The translations under genes were made by a program, and so were the position numbers. Below are positions 16,605-25,375 of a stretch of 64,000 nucleotides of DNA, in pieces. The first letter of the stretch is position 1. Each line of letters opens with the position of its first letter. The stretch is taken from NCBI RefSeq assembly GCF_009184905.1, contig NZ_WESC01000016.1:31690-95689 (forward strand), read 5' to 3'. A model generated the notes under the pieces. It searched no databases. It was not told where the DNA came from and saw only the letters and a program-made list of their open reading frames with translations. The DNA comes from Parvibaculum sedimenti. GTDB taxonomy: Bacteria > Pseudomonadota > Alphaproteobacteria > Parvibaculales > Parvibaculaceae.

Positions 16605-17267
16605 ATGCTGCAGGACTGGTCGGCGGTGGACCGCTATTTCGCCGACAGGCTCGCGCCGTCCGACGACATCCTCGAAAGCGTCCTTGCCGCGAATGCGGCG
16701 GCCGGTCTTCCGCCGCATGACGTTTCCCCTCTGCAGGGGCGCTTCCTCGAACTCCTCGTTCGTCTGACGCATGCGAGCCGTGTTCTCGAAATCGGGACGC
16801 TGGGCGGCTATTCGACGATCTGGATGGCACGGGGGCTATCGGACGGCGGCCGCATCGTTACGCTGGAAGCGGACGAAAAGCATGCGACGGTTGCACGCGC
16901 CAATTTCGAAGTTGCAGGCCTGTCGAATCGCATCGACCTTCGCGTGGGGCCGGCACTTTCGACCTTGCCCGCGCTCGAAGGCGCAAAGCAGGGGCCGTTC
17001 GATCTCGTTTTCATCGATGCCGACAAGCCGTCCAATCCCGACTATCTCGCATGGGCGCTGAAGCTCACGCATCCGGGAAGCCTGATCATCGGCGATAATG
17101 TGGTTCGCGACGGCGCCGTGATCGACGCGCAGAGCACCGATCCGCGTGTCCAGGGCGTGCGCCGCTTCACGGATCTGCTTGCGGAGGAGCCGCGGCTCGT
17201 CGCGACCGCCCTGCAGACGGTGGGCTCCAAGGGATGGGATGGATTTGCGATGGCGCTCGTCGTCTGA
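16605..17267 (+). CDS. SAM-dependent O-methyltransferase (family 3)
   Basis: A 220-residue class I methyltransferase of the catechol/caffeoyl-CoA O-methyltransferase type. SAM motif I is VLEIGTLGGYSTIWMA, followed by an acidic end of beta 2 (VTLEADEKH) and the metal/SAM-binding FDLVFIDADK, then IIGDNVVRDG. The family is metal dependent and methylates vicinal hydroxyls of small aromatics. It is the last plus-strand gene before the convergent coq7; a 5-nt gap separates them. The natural substrate is not evident. Confidence 0.85.
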   Translation: MLQDWSAVDRYFADRLAPSDDILESVLAANAAAGLPPHDVSPLQGRFLELLVRLTHASRVLEIGTLGGYSTIWMARGLSDGGRIVTLEADEKHATVARANFEVAGLSNRIDLRVGPALSTLPALEGAKQGPFDLVFIDADKPSNPDYLAWALKLTHPGSLIIGDNVVRDGAVIDAQSTDPRVQGVRRFTDLLAEEPRLVATALQTVGSKGWDGFAMALVV

Positions 17268-17272
17268 GCCGC

Positions 17273-17869
17273 TCAAACCTTCTCCGACAGCCTGATCGCC
17301 AGTCGGCAACCGGCGCCGATGAGGCCGGAAAGAAGCGCATAGGCAGGCGCTTCCTTTGCGCCTTTCTCGATCGCTTCGTCGCGATGCTGCACTTCCTCAA
17401 GGCGAAAACGCTCGATCGTGTCGATGAGGTCTTTCTCGTCGGCATTCATGGTTTCGAGCTTCGCGATCTGGTTCCTGTAGTGTTCGTCGATCACGGTCTC
17501 GACGGCTTCCGTGCAGGCATGGGCGGCTTTCTCGCCCATGAGCGCCGTGGCCGCACCGAGCGCGAAGCCCGCCACATGCCAGATAGGCGCGAAGGCTGTG
17601 GGCCTTACCCCGCGCTCATTGATGAGGTCGTTGAAGCGGGCGAGGTGGACTTCCTCCTCCTTCTCCATGCGTGTCAGGGACTCCACTGTCTCCTGCTTGT
17701 TGGGAAGATATTTGAAGACGGCGAGCTGGCCCGAATAGATGCGCACCGCGCCATATTCGCCCGCATGATCGACGCGAACGATTTCCTCAATCGTTTTGCT
17801 TATCGACCGGCCGGGCTGCGCGCTGCGGGGTGTGGGTTTCGGCTTTCTCTCGGGCTGTCTCGGCATCAT
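17273..17869 (-). CDS. coq7: Demethoxyubiquinone hydroxylase COQ7
   Basis: Diiron monooxygenase that hydroxylates demethoxyubiquinone in ubiquinone biosynthesis at the inner membrane. The 198-residue protein has all ligands in order: E38 (VDHAGEYGA), E72xxH75 (EEEVHL), E121, and E159xxH162 (LEEVQHRD). The start overlaps the dsbB stop in an ATGA, showing translational coupling, and dsbB in turn is coupled to the antiporter gene. The basic, Pro-rich N-terminal 20 residues are typical of alphaproteobacterial COQ7. Confidence 0.93.
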   Translation of the reverse strand: MMPRQPERKPKPTPRSAQPGRSISKTIEEIVRVDHAGEYGAVRIYSGQLAVFKYLPNKQETVESLTRMEKEEEVHLARFNDLINERGVRPTAFAPIWHVAGFALGAATALMGEKAAHACTEAVETVIDEHYRNQIAKLETMNADEKDLIDTIERFRLEEVQHRDEAIEKGAKEAPAYALLSGLIGAGCRLAIRLSEKV

Positions 17870-18456
17870 TCCATTCCATGCGCTTCGCGCTCATAGCGCA
17901 GCACGGGGAGTGCCGAAAGCGCAAAGAGGGCGAGCGAGATGAAGAAATTGAATCCCGCCAGCGAGATGCCGAAAAGCGTCCAGGCCGCCTTGTCGCATTG
18001 GGGCGCGCGGGTGCCGCCCTGAATCTGCGCCTGCAGATCGGCAAGCGAGTTCGCGACGAGGCCGCTCGACGTGCAGTCCGAAGGGCCTGCCCACCACTTG
18101 TATTCGACGCCCGCGTGATAGCCCGAAATGCCCGCGCCAATCGCGAAGGCCGCCGCGCAGAGGCCAAGCAGCACGACCGGCCCGATGCCGAGATTGGCCT
18201 CGCGCGAAAGGACCCCTGCACAGAGCGCCGCGCCGATGGCGAAGACATAGGGAATGCGCTCGATCAGACAGAGATGGCAGGGCTGATAGCCGAGCGCATA
18301 TTGAAAGAAATAGGCCCCGCCCAGCGTTGCGACGCTGACGGCGAGAACGATCCAGGGGATGGTGAGCGGCGGAATACGGTCAAGCATGGGGCGCATTGAA
18401 CCACGGCTTGGGACGAAGGACGAGAGGCTTTCCGCCGCATGGAAGCGGCGCAGCAT
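17866..18456 (-). CDS. dsbB: Disulfide bond formation protein DsbB
   Basis: Inner-membrane protein that reoxidises DsbA and passes the electrons to quinone. It has four helices, the first periplasmic Cys pair C60-x-x-C63 (QPCHLC) and the second pair C128 and C154. ATG 18456 is chosen because it overlaps the stop of the upstream antiporter gene as TGATG. ATGs at 18396 and 18387 would give a length closer to the family norm (about 175 aa) but have no ribosome site. It overlaps coq7 by 4 nt, so a quinone-linked gene sits directly beside a quinone-making one. Confidence 0.88.
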   Translation of the reverse strand: MLRRFHAAESLSSFVPSRGSMRPMLDRIPPLTIPWIVLAVSVATLGGAYFFQYALGYQPCHLCLIERIPYVFAIGAALCAGVLSREANLGIGPVVLLGLCAAAFAIGAGISGYHAGVEYKWWAGPSDCTSSGLVANSLADLQAQIQGGTRAPQCDKAAWTLFGISLAGFNFFISLALFALSALPVLRYEREAHGME

Positions 18457-20177
18457 CAGCCCGGCCGAGGCGCGCTTTTCATATTGCCGCTGGCGCCCTC
18501 TCCCAGCGCATGCTCGATCATGCCGCGGGCGATTTCCCGCTCGCCCATGATGATGAGATTCGCGCCGTGCTGGCGGAGATAGTCGATCTCTGCGTCGGAA
18601 TGGGCGCGGGCGATGATTTCGAGCGAGGGATTTGCCTTGCGGGCCTGCTCGACCGCCTGTCCCGTCTCGAAAGCATTGGGGATGGCAACGAAGAGCCAGC
18701 GCGCGGCGGGGAGATTCGCGGCATCAAGAATGGCCGAATTCGCGGCGTTTCCTTCCAGCACCGCGTAGCCCCGCTGGCGCAGCCTGCCCGCGACGCCCAC
18801 CGTGTCCTCGATGACAAGGATGGGGATGCCCGCCTGCTGCAGCCTTTTCCCGACCAGCCCGCCGACGCGGCCGAAGCCGATGATGACGGCATGGCCGCGA
18901 AGATCGGTCGGCGTCACCTCGGGGGCTCCTCCGACGTCGGGTCGGGCCTCGTCCGCAGCTTCGCGCGGCCAGACTTTTTCGAGAACCGGCTTCAACCGTT
19001 CGAGCGCCATGAAGAAGAGCGGGTTGAGCATGATCGAGAGGATCGCGCCAGCGAGGATCAGGTCGCGCCCACGTTCGGGCAGAAGGTGCAGCGTGACGCC
19101 GAGCGTGGCGAGGATGAAGGAGAATTCGCCGATCTGGGCGAGGCTCGCCGAAATAGTGAGTGCTGTCGAAACCGGATGGCCGAAGGCACGCATGATGAAG
19201 AAGGAGGCGACCGACTTGCCGATGATGATGATGGCGAGCGTTGCGATGAGGGGTAGTGGATCCGTCAGCAGGATGCGCGGATCGACGAGCATGCCCACCG
19301 AGACGAAGAAGAGCACGGCGAAGGCGTCGCGCAGCGGCAACGTCTCCTCCGCGGCGCGTTGGCTCAACGGCGACTCGCTCAGGATCATGCCCGCGAAGAA
19401 GGCGCCGAGCGCGAAGGAGACGCCGAAGAGAAGCGCTGCGCCATAGGCGACGCCGAGCGCGATGGCGAGAACCGCGAGGCGAAAGAGTTCGCGCGAGCCG
19501 GTATGAGCAATCTCGTGCAGAACCCAGGGGATGAAGCGGCGCCCGACGATCAGCATCAGGGCGACGAAGGCGGCGATCTTGCCAATCGTCAGTGCGACGG
19601 CCTTTGAAATTTCATAGAGGTCGAGTTCGTTGCCTGCGGTTCCCGCGGCCTGCAACAACCCGGCAAGGGCGGGCAGCAGCACCAGCGTCAGCACCATGGC
19701 GAGATCCTCGACGATGAGCCATCCGACGGCGATGCGGCCGCGCTCTGTTTCGACGATGCGGCGATCCTGAAGCGCACGCAGCAGCACGACGGTGCTCGCG
19801 ACGGAAAGCGCGAGCCCGAAGACGAGCCCCATGCCGATGGGCCAGCCGAGCGCCCATCCGAGCGCCATGCCGAGCAGCGTCGCCACGGCGATCTGCGTGA
19901 GCGCGCCGGGGATCGCGATGGCTTTTACCGAGAGAAGGTCCTTGAGCGAGAAATGGAGGCCGACGCCAAACATCAGAAGGATGACACCTATTTCTGCGAG
20001 CTGCAGCGTCAGCGTCTGATCCGCAACGAAGCCGGGCGTGAAAGGGCCGACGACCACGCCTGCGAGCAGATAGCCGACCAGAGGCGACAGGCGGAAGCGA
20101 TTGGCGATTGCGCCGAAGATGAAGGCGAGCACCAGACCGCCGACGATTGCGGCAATGAGCGGGGTTTGGTGTTCCAT
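18456..20177 (-). CDS. CPA2 cation:proton antiporter with TrkA-N domain (KefB/YbaL-like)
   Basis: A 573-residue monovalent cation/proton antiporter. The first 400 or so residues form the twelve-helix Na/H-exchanger fold (FRLSPLVGYLLAGVVVGPFTP, then an LIVEDLAM segment). The rest is a Rossmann-type TrkA-N/RCK domain (AVIIGFGRVGGLVGKRL) that binds nucleotide. The layout and length match E. coli YbaL more than KefB/KefC (about 600-620 aa). ATG 20177 has GGAGG three bases upstream; the longer frame to 20294 lacks homology. Its stop overlaps the dsbB start. Confidence 0.87.
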   Translation of the reverse strand: MEHQTPLIAAIVGGLVLAFIFGAIANRFRLSPLVGYLLAGVVVGPFTPGFVADQTLTLQLAEIGVILLMFGVGLHFSLKDLLSVKAIAIPGALTQIAVATLLGMALGWALGWPIGMGLVFGLALSVASTVVLLRALQDRRIVETERGRIAVGWLIVEDLAMVLTLVLLPALAGLLQAAGTAGNELDLYEISKAVALTIGKIAAFVALMLIVGRRFIPWVLHEIAHTGSRELFRLAVLAIALGVAYGAALLFGVSFALGAFFAGMILSESPLSQRAAEETLPLRDAFAVLFFVSVGMLVDPRILLTDPLPLIATLAIIIIGKSVASFFIMRAFGHPVSTALTISASLAQIGEFSFILATLGVTLHLLPERGRDLILAGAILSIMLNPLFFMALERLKPVLEKVWPREAADEARPDVGGAPEVTPTDLRGHAVIIGFGRVGGLVGKRLQQAGIPILVIEDTVGVAGRLRQRGYAVLEGNAANSAILDAANLPAARWLFVAIPNAFETGQAVEQARKANPSLEIIARAHSDAEIDYLRQHGANLIIMGEREIARGMIEHALGEGASGNMKSAPRPG

Positions 20178-20358
20178 GCGCCTCCAGAGCGTGTCGGATG
20201 AGATGGAGCTTAAGAATACACATAAATTGACCAAAATGCGGCCAAGGGCCTCCCGAAAATCGAAACCTTCATATGCCTGTGTCCATTCCGCCATCCGCGA
20301 TTGTTAAGAGCTGAGGCGGAGGCAGGTTCGGCCTTCGGTATGTGCGGGGGCGTTACTC

Positions 20359-21084
20359 TTGGATACTCAAAGCATTGCCGTGGGCGGCGTGGAGCTGGCT
20401 CGCGAAGGGGCGCGCTTTTTTGCGCTTCCGCTCATTGTTCAGGTGGCGGCTCCGGTTCTTCTTTTCGCTGCTGCTTCGACAATCGCCATTGATCCGGCGC
20501 TTGCCACGCTGATGAAGGCCAATGTGACGGGCGTGCCGGCCGATATTATGCGCGCGCTCACGGACCTCGGCATCGGCACCGGCTGTGTCGTCGGTGCGCT
20601 GCTTCTCATCATCTTCGCGACTATCGCTCGGCGCGCGCATTTCGCGCCCCGCTTCGAGGCGCTTTTCGCCAGGGCGCAGCGGTTGAGTTTTCTGTTCCTG
20701 CTGTCGCTGGCGGCCTCTGGCGCTATCGTCAATCTCATGAAGATTCTCGCGGGCCGTCATCGTCCGCGCGATCTCTTCGGCCGGTCCGAATATGGCTTCG
20801 AGCCTTTTCAGTTCCGCCATGCGCTGGACAGTTTTCCGTCAGGCCATTCGCAGACGATCTTCGTTGTGACGACGGTTCTGGCGCTGGCCCTGCCGAAGCG
20901 CTGGCGGAGCATCAGCCTTGCCGGAGCCATGATCGCGGCGACGCGCGTTGTCATGACCAATCACTATCTGAGCGATGTGGTGGTGGGATCCTATATCGGC
21001 ATTGCGGCGGTTTTGCTCATCGCGCCGTTCGTCCTGCGCCAGGGCGATGCACCGATGCTTCGTCGCCCGCTATCGCGTCTCTGA
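20359..21084 (+). CDS. PAP2-family membrane phosphatase
   Basis: A 241-residue integral membrane phosphatase. The three-part PAP2 active site is complete: KILAGRHRPRD, PSGHS and a TRVVMTNHYLSD version of SRxxxxxHxxxD (Thr in place of Ser). Members dephosphorylate lipid phosphates such as phosphatidate or undecaprenyl diphosphate, with the active site on the periplasmic face. The start is uncertain: TTG 20359 gives the full N-terminal helix, and GTG codons a few residues later are possible. It is convergent with the DedA/YqaA-like gene. Confidence 0.8.
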   Translation: MDTQSIAVGGVELAREGARFFALPLIVQVAAPVLLFAAASTIAIDPALATLMKANVTGVPADIMRALTDLGIGTGCVVGALLLIIFATIARRAHFAPRFEALFARAQRLSFLFLLSLAASGAIVNLMKILAGRHRPRDLFGRSEYGFEPFQFRHALDSFPSGHSQTIFVVTTVLALALPKRWRSISLAGAMIAATRVVMTNHYLSDVVVGSYIGIAAVLLIAPFVLRQGDAPMLRRPLSRL

Positions 21085-21088
21085 GGCG

Positions 21089-21670
21089 TCAGATCACATA
21101 GCGCGCAATGAGGAAGCCCGCGACGATCAATCCGACGAAGAGAATTGCAACGAGGCCGAGATTCTCGTCGATGAATTCCTTCAGCGGGTTGCCATAGCGG
21201 TTGAGGATGCCGGCGACGATAAAGAAGCGCGCGCCGCGCGTGATGATCGACAGCACGACGAACCAGAAGAGATTGTAGCCAGCAAAGCCCGAGGCGATGG
21301 TGACGATCTTGTATGGGATCGGCGTCAGGCCCTTGATGAGGATGATCCAGGCGCCCCATTTCGCATAGAGCGCGCGGAATTCCTCCACCTTGTCGGTATA
21401 GCCGTAAAGGCTCATCAGCCAGTGCCCGATCGTATCGTAGAGAAGATAGCCGATCGCATAGCCGAGCAGCGCGCCGAGGACGGAAGAAACGGTGCAGACG
21501 GCAGCGTAGAACCAGGCGCGGTCCGGCCGGGCGACTGTCAGCGGCACCAGCATGACGTCGGGGGGCACCGGGAAGAAGGAGCTTTCGGCGAAGGAGACGG
21601 CCGCAAGCGCCCAATGGGCGTTCTTGTGGGCGGAAAGCCGGATCGTCCAGTTGTAGAGCCCGCGCAGCAT
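21089..21670 (-). CDS. YqaA/DedA-type (VTT domain) membrane protein
   Basis: A 193-residue membrane protein of the SNARE-associated/DedA family, YqaA branch. Family features are FAESSFFPVPPDVMLVPL near residue 28, a GYAIGYLLYDTIG segment and the basic ITRGARFFIVAGIL region. DedA-like proteins are thought to flip or transport lipids and support membrane potential. The frame stays open upstream to 21910, but that part runs through the tRNA-Leu gene, so ATG 21670 (AAGGTG upstream) is the start. Confidence 0.83.
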   Translation of the reverse strand: MLRGLYNWTIRLSAHKNAHWALAAVSFAESSFFPVPPDVMLVPLTVARPDRAWFYAAVCTVSSVLGALLGYAIGYLLYDTIGHWLMSLYGYTDKVEEFRALYAKWGAWIILIKGLTPIPYKIVTIASGFAGYNLFWFVVLSIITRGARFFIVAGILNRYGNPLKEFIDENLGLVAILFVGLIVAGFLIARYVI

Positions 21671-21819
21671 CTGAAGCACCTTTTGTGGAGGCTTTGCATG
21701 TAGCAGGCTTGGCCGCGCGGTGTCCATCGCGCCGGTTCGCGCGGTCTTTCTCACGCGGGGGCGATACATTTTGTTTGATCGCGCGCGCCCGCCGACTATC
21801 ATGCGCCCGCGCTTCGGGA

Positions 21820-21905
21820 GCCCCTGTGGTGGAATGGTAGACGCGGCAGACTCAAAATCTGTTGCCTTCACGGGCGTGCTGGTTCGAGTCCGGCCAGGGG
21901 CACCA
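21820..21905 (+). tRNA. tRNA-Leu (anticodon CAA)
   Basis: An 86-nt tRNA with encoded CCA. The acceptor stem is GCCCCTG/CAGGGGC (21820-21826 and 21895-21901), the discriminator is A and CCA is at 21903-21905. The anticodon loop CTCAAAA gives CAA, decoding UUG. A long variable arm (TGCCTTCACGGGCG) is present, as expected for tRNA-Leu, and the T loop reads GGTTCGAGTCC. Confidence 0.95.
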
Positions 21906-22037
21906 AACACTCGATGACTTGAGCACGCTCGTCATCCCGCTCCCCGTCCATTCGGTTCATTCTCCTGGCCTCGTCGACCGCCGGATCGCGGCACATGACT
22001 TTTTTGTAAGTTTCTGTTGCGCTTTGGCTCGCGTGTT

Positions 22038-22056
22038 GATACTAAGAGTCATTCGC
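22038..22056 (+). promoter_or_regulatory. Fur-box-like site before hemP
   Basis: GATACTAAGAGTCATTCGC matches the classical 19-bp Fur consensus at 13 of 19 positions by my count and ends 17 nt before the hemP ATG. Iron-dependent repression of the heme operon is the natural reading; Irr or RirA control is possible in this phylum. Confidence 0.55.
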
Positions 22057-22073
22057 ATCTAAAGGCAACGGAA

Positions 22074-22247
22074 ATGAAGAATGAGGCTCCACCGGACCCG
22101 GGCGTAGCCGCCGGAGCAAGGCCGGCAGAGCGGTCGGTCGCCAGTCATCTGCTTTTCGGGGGGCGTCGCGAGGTCATCATCGACCACGGCGGCGAGCGCT
22201 ATCGGCTCCGCATAACAGGCAGCAACAAGCTCATTCTCATCAAATAG
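22074..22247 (+). CDS. hemP: Hemin uptake protein HemP
   Basis: A 57-residue protein carrying the HemP family signature in its second half: LLFGGRREVIIDHGGERYRL, then RITGSNKLILIK. The N-terminal half is a variable Pro/Ala-rich stretch. HemP proteins are encoded before heme receptors, and in some bacteria HemP/HmuP activates receptor transcription. ATG 22074 has AAGG upstream; the frame continues further 5' but overlaps the Fur-box-like site. It is the first gene of the heme operon. Confidence 0.88.
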   Translation: MKNEAPPDPGVAAGARPAERSVASHLLFGGRREVIIDHGGERYRLRITGSNKLILIK

Positions 22248-22271
22248 CCCTCGCGACATTCGCGGCAACCA

Positions 22272-22310
22272 AGCCAGCCAGTTCGCTCCTGCGGGAGTGC
22301 AGCCAGCCAG
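22272..22310 (+). repeat. Direct repeat flanking a small hairpin in the receptor leader
   Basis: AGCCAGCCAG occurs at 22272-22281 and again at 22301-22310, with a CTCC-TGCG-GGAG hairpin between. It lies in the 96-nt gap between hemP and the receptor ATG and may affect translation of the receptor. Confidence 0.4.
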
Positions 22311-22343
22311 GATTGCTTTTCAAAACGCATCTTGGAACTGAAC

Positions 22344-24578
22344 ATGGCACGGTACAGGCTTACTGCATTTCTATTGTTGACGACGTCGCTCGTCGCATTT
22401 TCCACGGCGCAGGCTGAGGACGCGGCGACAAAACCCGCTGGGACGGCAATCGAGTCGACAGCTCCGGCAAAAGCCGAAAAGACGCGGAACGCGACACAGC
22501 TTGACGCAGTGACGACCACGGCAACGCGCAACGCGGAAGCGCTGGGCGACGTTCCGGCGACCGTGTCCGTCATCGACGCGGAAGACCTCGAGCGCATGAA
22601 TGCGCGCAACCCGCGCGACGCGATCCGTTATGAGCCCGGCGTCTCCGTCGGCAACCAGCCTTTGCGGACGGGCTCGTCCAGCTACACGATCCGCGGCATC
22701 GGCGACAATCGCGTGCTTCTGCTGATCGACGGCCTCGACGTGCCGGACATGCCGGAGTCGAACTCGGCCTCGGGCGGGTACACGCGCGATTTCGTCGATC
22801 TCGACAATCTGAAGCGGATCGAAATCGTCCGTGGTCCGGCATCGGCGCTCTACGGCAGCGACGCGCTGGGCGGCGTCGTCTCTTATGTGACCAAGGACCC
22901 CTCTGACTATCTCGATCTCGTCGGCAAGGATTGGTTCGCGAGCCTCAAGGGCGCCTATAGCAGCGCCGACGACAGCTTTGCCGAGACGGCGACGGGCGCC
23001 ATGCGGGCGGGCGATTTCGAAGTGCTTGGCCTTTACACGCGGCGCGACGGCCACGAGGTGGAACCGAATGGATCGGTCGCCGGCGGCGCTCTCTACAATC
23101 CGCAGGACTATTCGTCGGACAACTTCCTCGGCAAGCTGGTCTTCACGCCCACGACCGTCGACACGCTCAAGCTGACAGGCGAGTTCACGAAGAAGAATCA
23201 GTTCACGAATGTCCGGACGGATCTTTCCGGCACCGTCCTGTCGTCCACCTCCGACGACGATACGAAGCGCAATCGCGTCAGCCTCGATTACATCCACGAC
23301 GCGCCGCTCGGCTTTATCGACCGTAGCGAGTTCAAGATCTTCTATACGAAGGTCGATCGCACCGAACATCAGGAGCAGCTTCGCAGCAGCGGCGCGACCT
23401 TCCGCGTGACCGATCTCGGCTTCACACAGGAAATCTTCGGCGCCGAGACCCAGTTCAATTCGGCGGCGAAAATATTCGGCCTCGCGAATGAGTTCACGTA
23501 CGGCCTCAATGTCGAGCATTCGGATACGGAGCGCCCGCGTTATCGCACCGACACGAACACGACCACGGGCGTTTCGACCTCGAACATCTGCACCGGCCCC
23601 GGCATGTGTGAGTTGTTTCCCAACAAGACCTTCCCGGACAACAGCCTGCTGAAGTTCGGCTCCTATGTTCAGGACAAGATCACCTTCGGCAATTTCGCCG
23701 TCCTGCCCGGCGTGCGTCTCGACTACTACCGGATGACGCCACATCCGGATCAGCTCTTCGAGAACTCGAACGCGCTCGATGTCGAGAAGTTCTCGAAGTG
23801 GCATGCCTCGCCCAAGCTCGGCCTGACCTATGCGTTCAGCGACGAATATACGGGCTTCGCGCAATATGCCCATGGTTTCCGCATTCCGCCCTATGACAGC
23901 GCGAACCAGACCTTCATCAACTATTCCTACTTCTACGGCGTCGTTCCCAATCCGGACCTGAAGCCCGAGCAGAGCGACGGCGTCGAGCTTGGTCTGCGCG
24001 GCAAATATGCGAGCGGTTCGAGCTTCATCACCTCGGTCTTCTACAACAAGTATGAAGACTTCATCGAGACGGTGACGCTTCCCGCGGGAACGCTGCCCGG
24101 CGGTCTGACGGCCTTCCAGTATCAGAACCTGTCCAACGTCGTGATCTATGGTGCGGAAGCGCGAGGCGACTATCGCTTCCTGCCGGAATGGGCGCTGCTC
24201 GGCAGCATCGCCTATGCCTATGGCGAGGATGAAGACACACATCAGGCCATCGACAGTGTCGACCCGGTGAAGCTTGTCGCCGGGTTGAAATATCAGAGAG
24301 AGAACTGGGGCGCGGAATTCACGGCCACCCATGCCTGGCGGCATACCCGCGTAAGCGATGCGAACTATTTCCGCGCGCCGAGCTACACCGTGCTCGACCT
24401 CACCGCCTATGTCGAAGTCATGCCGACTTTCACTATCAATGCGGGCGTCTTCAACCTTACGGACGAGAAATACTTCGTGTCCCAGGATGTGAAGGGCGTC
24501 ACGGAATCGAGCACCGTCATCGATCGTTATGCGCAGGTTGGCCGGAATTTCGGCGTCAACGCGACGATCCGGTTCTAG
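22344..24578 (+). CDS. hmuR: TonB-dependent heme/hemoglobin receptor
   Basis: A 744-residue outer-membrane receptor for heme. The signal peptide is residues 1-28 (ending AQA). The plug domain has VSVIDAEDLERMNARNPRDA, then YTIRGIGDNRVLLLIDGL, and VRGPASALYGSDALGGVV closes it. Heme-receptor hallmarks are GFRIPPYDSAN (the FRAP-type box) and VPNPDLKPEQSDG (the NPNL box), and the last residue is Phe. ATG 22344 is used; a TTG 12 nt upstream has no ribosome site. The downstream tonB, hmuS and ABC genes confirm heme uptake. Confidence 0.9.
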   Translation: MARYRLTAFLLLTTSLVAFSTAQAEDAATKPAGTAIESTAPAKAEKTRNATQLDAVTTTATRNAEALGDVPATVSVIDAEDLERMNARNPRDAIRYEPGVSVGNQPLRTGSSSYTIRGIGDNRVLLLIDGLDVPDMPESNSASGGYTRDFVDLDNLKRIEIVRGPASALYGSDALGGVVSYVTKDPSDYLDLVGKDWFASLKGAYSSADDSFAETATGAMRAGDFEVLGLYTRRDGHEVEPNGSVAGGALYNPQDYSSDNFLGKLVFTPTTVDTLKLTGEFTKKNQFTNVRTDLSGTVLSSTSDDDTKRNRVSLDYIHDAPLGFIDRSEFKIFYTKVDRTEHQEQLRSSGATFRVTDLGFTQEIFGAETQFNSAAKIFGLANEFTYGLNVEHSDTERPRYRTDTNTTTGVSTSNICTGPGMCELFPNKTFPDNSLLKFGSYVQDKITFGNFAVLPGVRLDYYRMTPHPDQLFENSNALDVEKFSKWHASPKLGLTYAFSDEYTGFAQYAHGFRIPPYDSANQTFINYSYFYGVVPNPDLKPEQSDGVELGLRGKYASGSSFITSVFYNKYEDFIETVTLPAGTLPGGLTAFQYQNLSNVVIYGAEARGDYRFLPEWALLGSIAYAYGEDEDTHQAIDSVDPVKLVAGLKYQRENWGAEFTATHAWRHTRVSDANYFRAPSYTVLDLTAYVEVMPTFTINAGVFNLTDEKYFVSQDVKGVTESSTVIDRYAQVGRNFGVNATIRF

Positions 24579-24588
24579 GGAGCAGGCC

Positions 24589-25353
24589 GTGGCCTTCGTG
24601 GCAATTGGCAGTGCTGGCTTTCATGAGGCGGGGGGCCGTTCCTCTCCCCGCCTCATGAGGCTGCGTGGCCCGATGCTGCGATTGGTCGCTGCCTTTGCAC
24701 TGCATGCAGGAGCGGTTGCTGCCGCGATCTCCACCTCTTCCACGTCGCGCCTGTTGGATGAGAGGAAGGCTGCCGATACCGCGAGAGTGATAGACGTCGT
24801 CTTCATCACCATGCCGCGTGAAGCCGCGCGGCCGGAGATGCCCGTCACTACACCGGTCGGGAAGCCTGTCGAAAAGAAGGTGGCGCCCAAGCCGGTGAAG
24901 GCCGCGAAGGCTCTTGCCAGGTCAGCGGAGAAGATCGCGCCCGTGGCCAAGGCGGAGCCTGCGGAGTTGCAACCGGCAACGGGCGAGAGTCCATCGCATG
25001 CGGCAAGCGTTGTGCAGGCAAGCAGCGCAGCGAGCGCGGATGTTCAGACCGCCAATGGCGGCGCGACGACCAATCTCGTTATCACCAGTCCGCGCTTCCG
25101 AAGCCCACCGCGACCGGCCGCCTATCCGAAGCGTGCGCGCGAGCTGGGACAGGAGGGCGAGGCGCTGGTTCATGCGCGTCTCGATCCGGATGGCGATCCC
25201 GAAGAGGTCCTGATCTGGAAAAGCTCCGGCTTTGCGCTTCTCGACAATGCGGCGCTGGCGGCGGTGCGCCGCTGGCAGTTCGAGCCTGCACGGAGGAACG
25301 GACACGCGACGGTCGCATGGGTCGAGATTCCAGTCCGCTTTCAACTCAACTGA
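24589..25353 (+). CDS. tonB: Energy transducer TonB
   Basis: A 254-residue inner-membrane protein that couples proton-motive force to the receptor. A single N-terminal helix (MLRLVAAFALHAGAVAAAI) is followed by a Lys/Pro/Ala-rich periplasmic spacer and a TonB C-terminal domain (PAAYPKRARELGQEGEALVH ... LLDNAALAAVRRWQFEPA). GTG 24589 has GGGAG upstream and begins 10 nt after the receptor stop; ATG 24655 is an alternative without a ribosome site. No exbB or exbD is present here, so those must be supplied elsewhere. Confidence 0.85.
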   Translation: MAFVAIGSAGFHEAGGRSSPRLMRLRGPMLRLVAAFALHAGAVAAAISTSSTSRLLDERKAADTARVIDVVFITMPREAARPEMPVTTPVGKPVEKKVAPKPVKAAKALARSAEKIAPVAKAEPAELQPATGESPSHAASVVQASSAASADVQTANGGATTNLVITSPRFRSPPRPAAYPKRARELGQEGEALVHARLDPDGDPEEVLIWKSSGFALLDNAALAAVRRWQFEPARRNGHATVAWVEIPVRFQLN

Positions 25354-25375
25354 TTTCACTTAAGGAGATGATGAC

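Noticed and set aside
21671..21910. N-terminal extension of the YqaA/DedA-like protein
   Set aside because: The extension is translated through the tRNA-Leu gene in antisense; the family start is the ATG at 21670.
22371..24344. 657-codon frame opposite the heme receptor
   Set aside because: Shadow of a clear TonB-dependent receptor, with no motif of its own.
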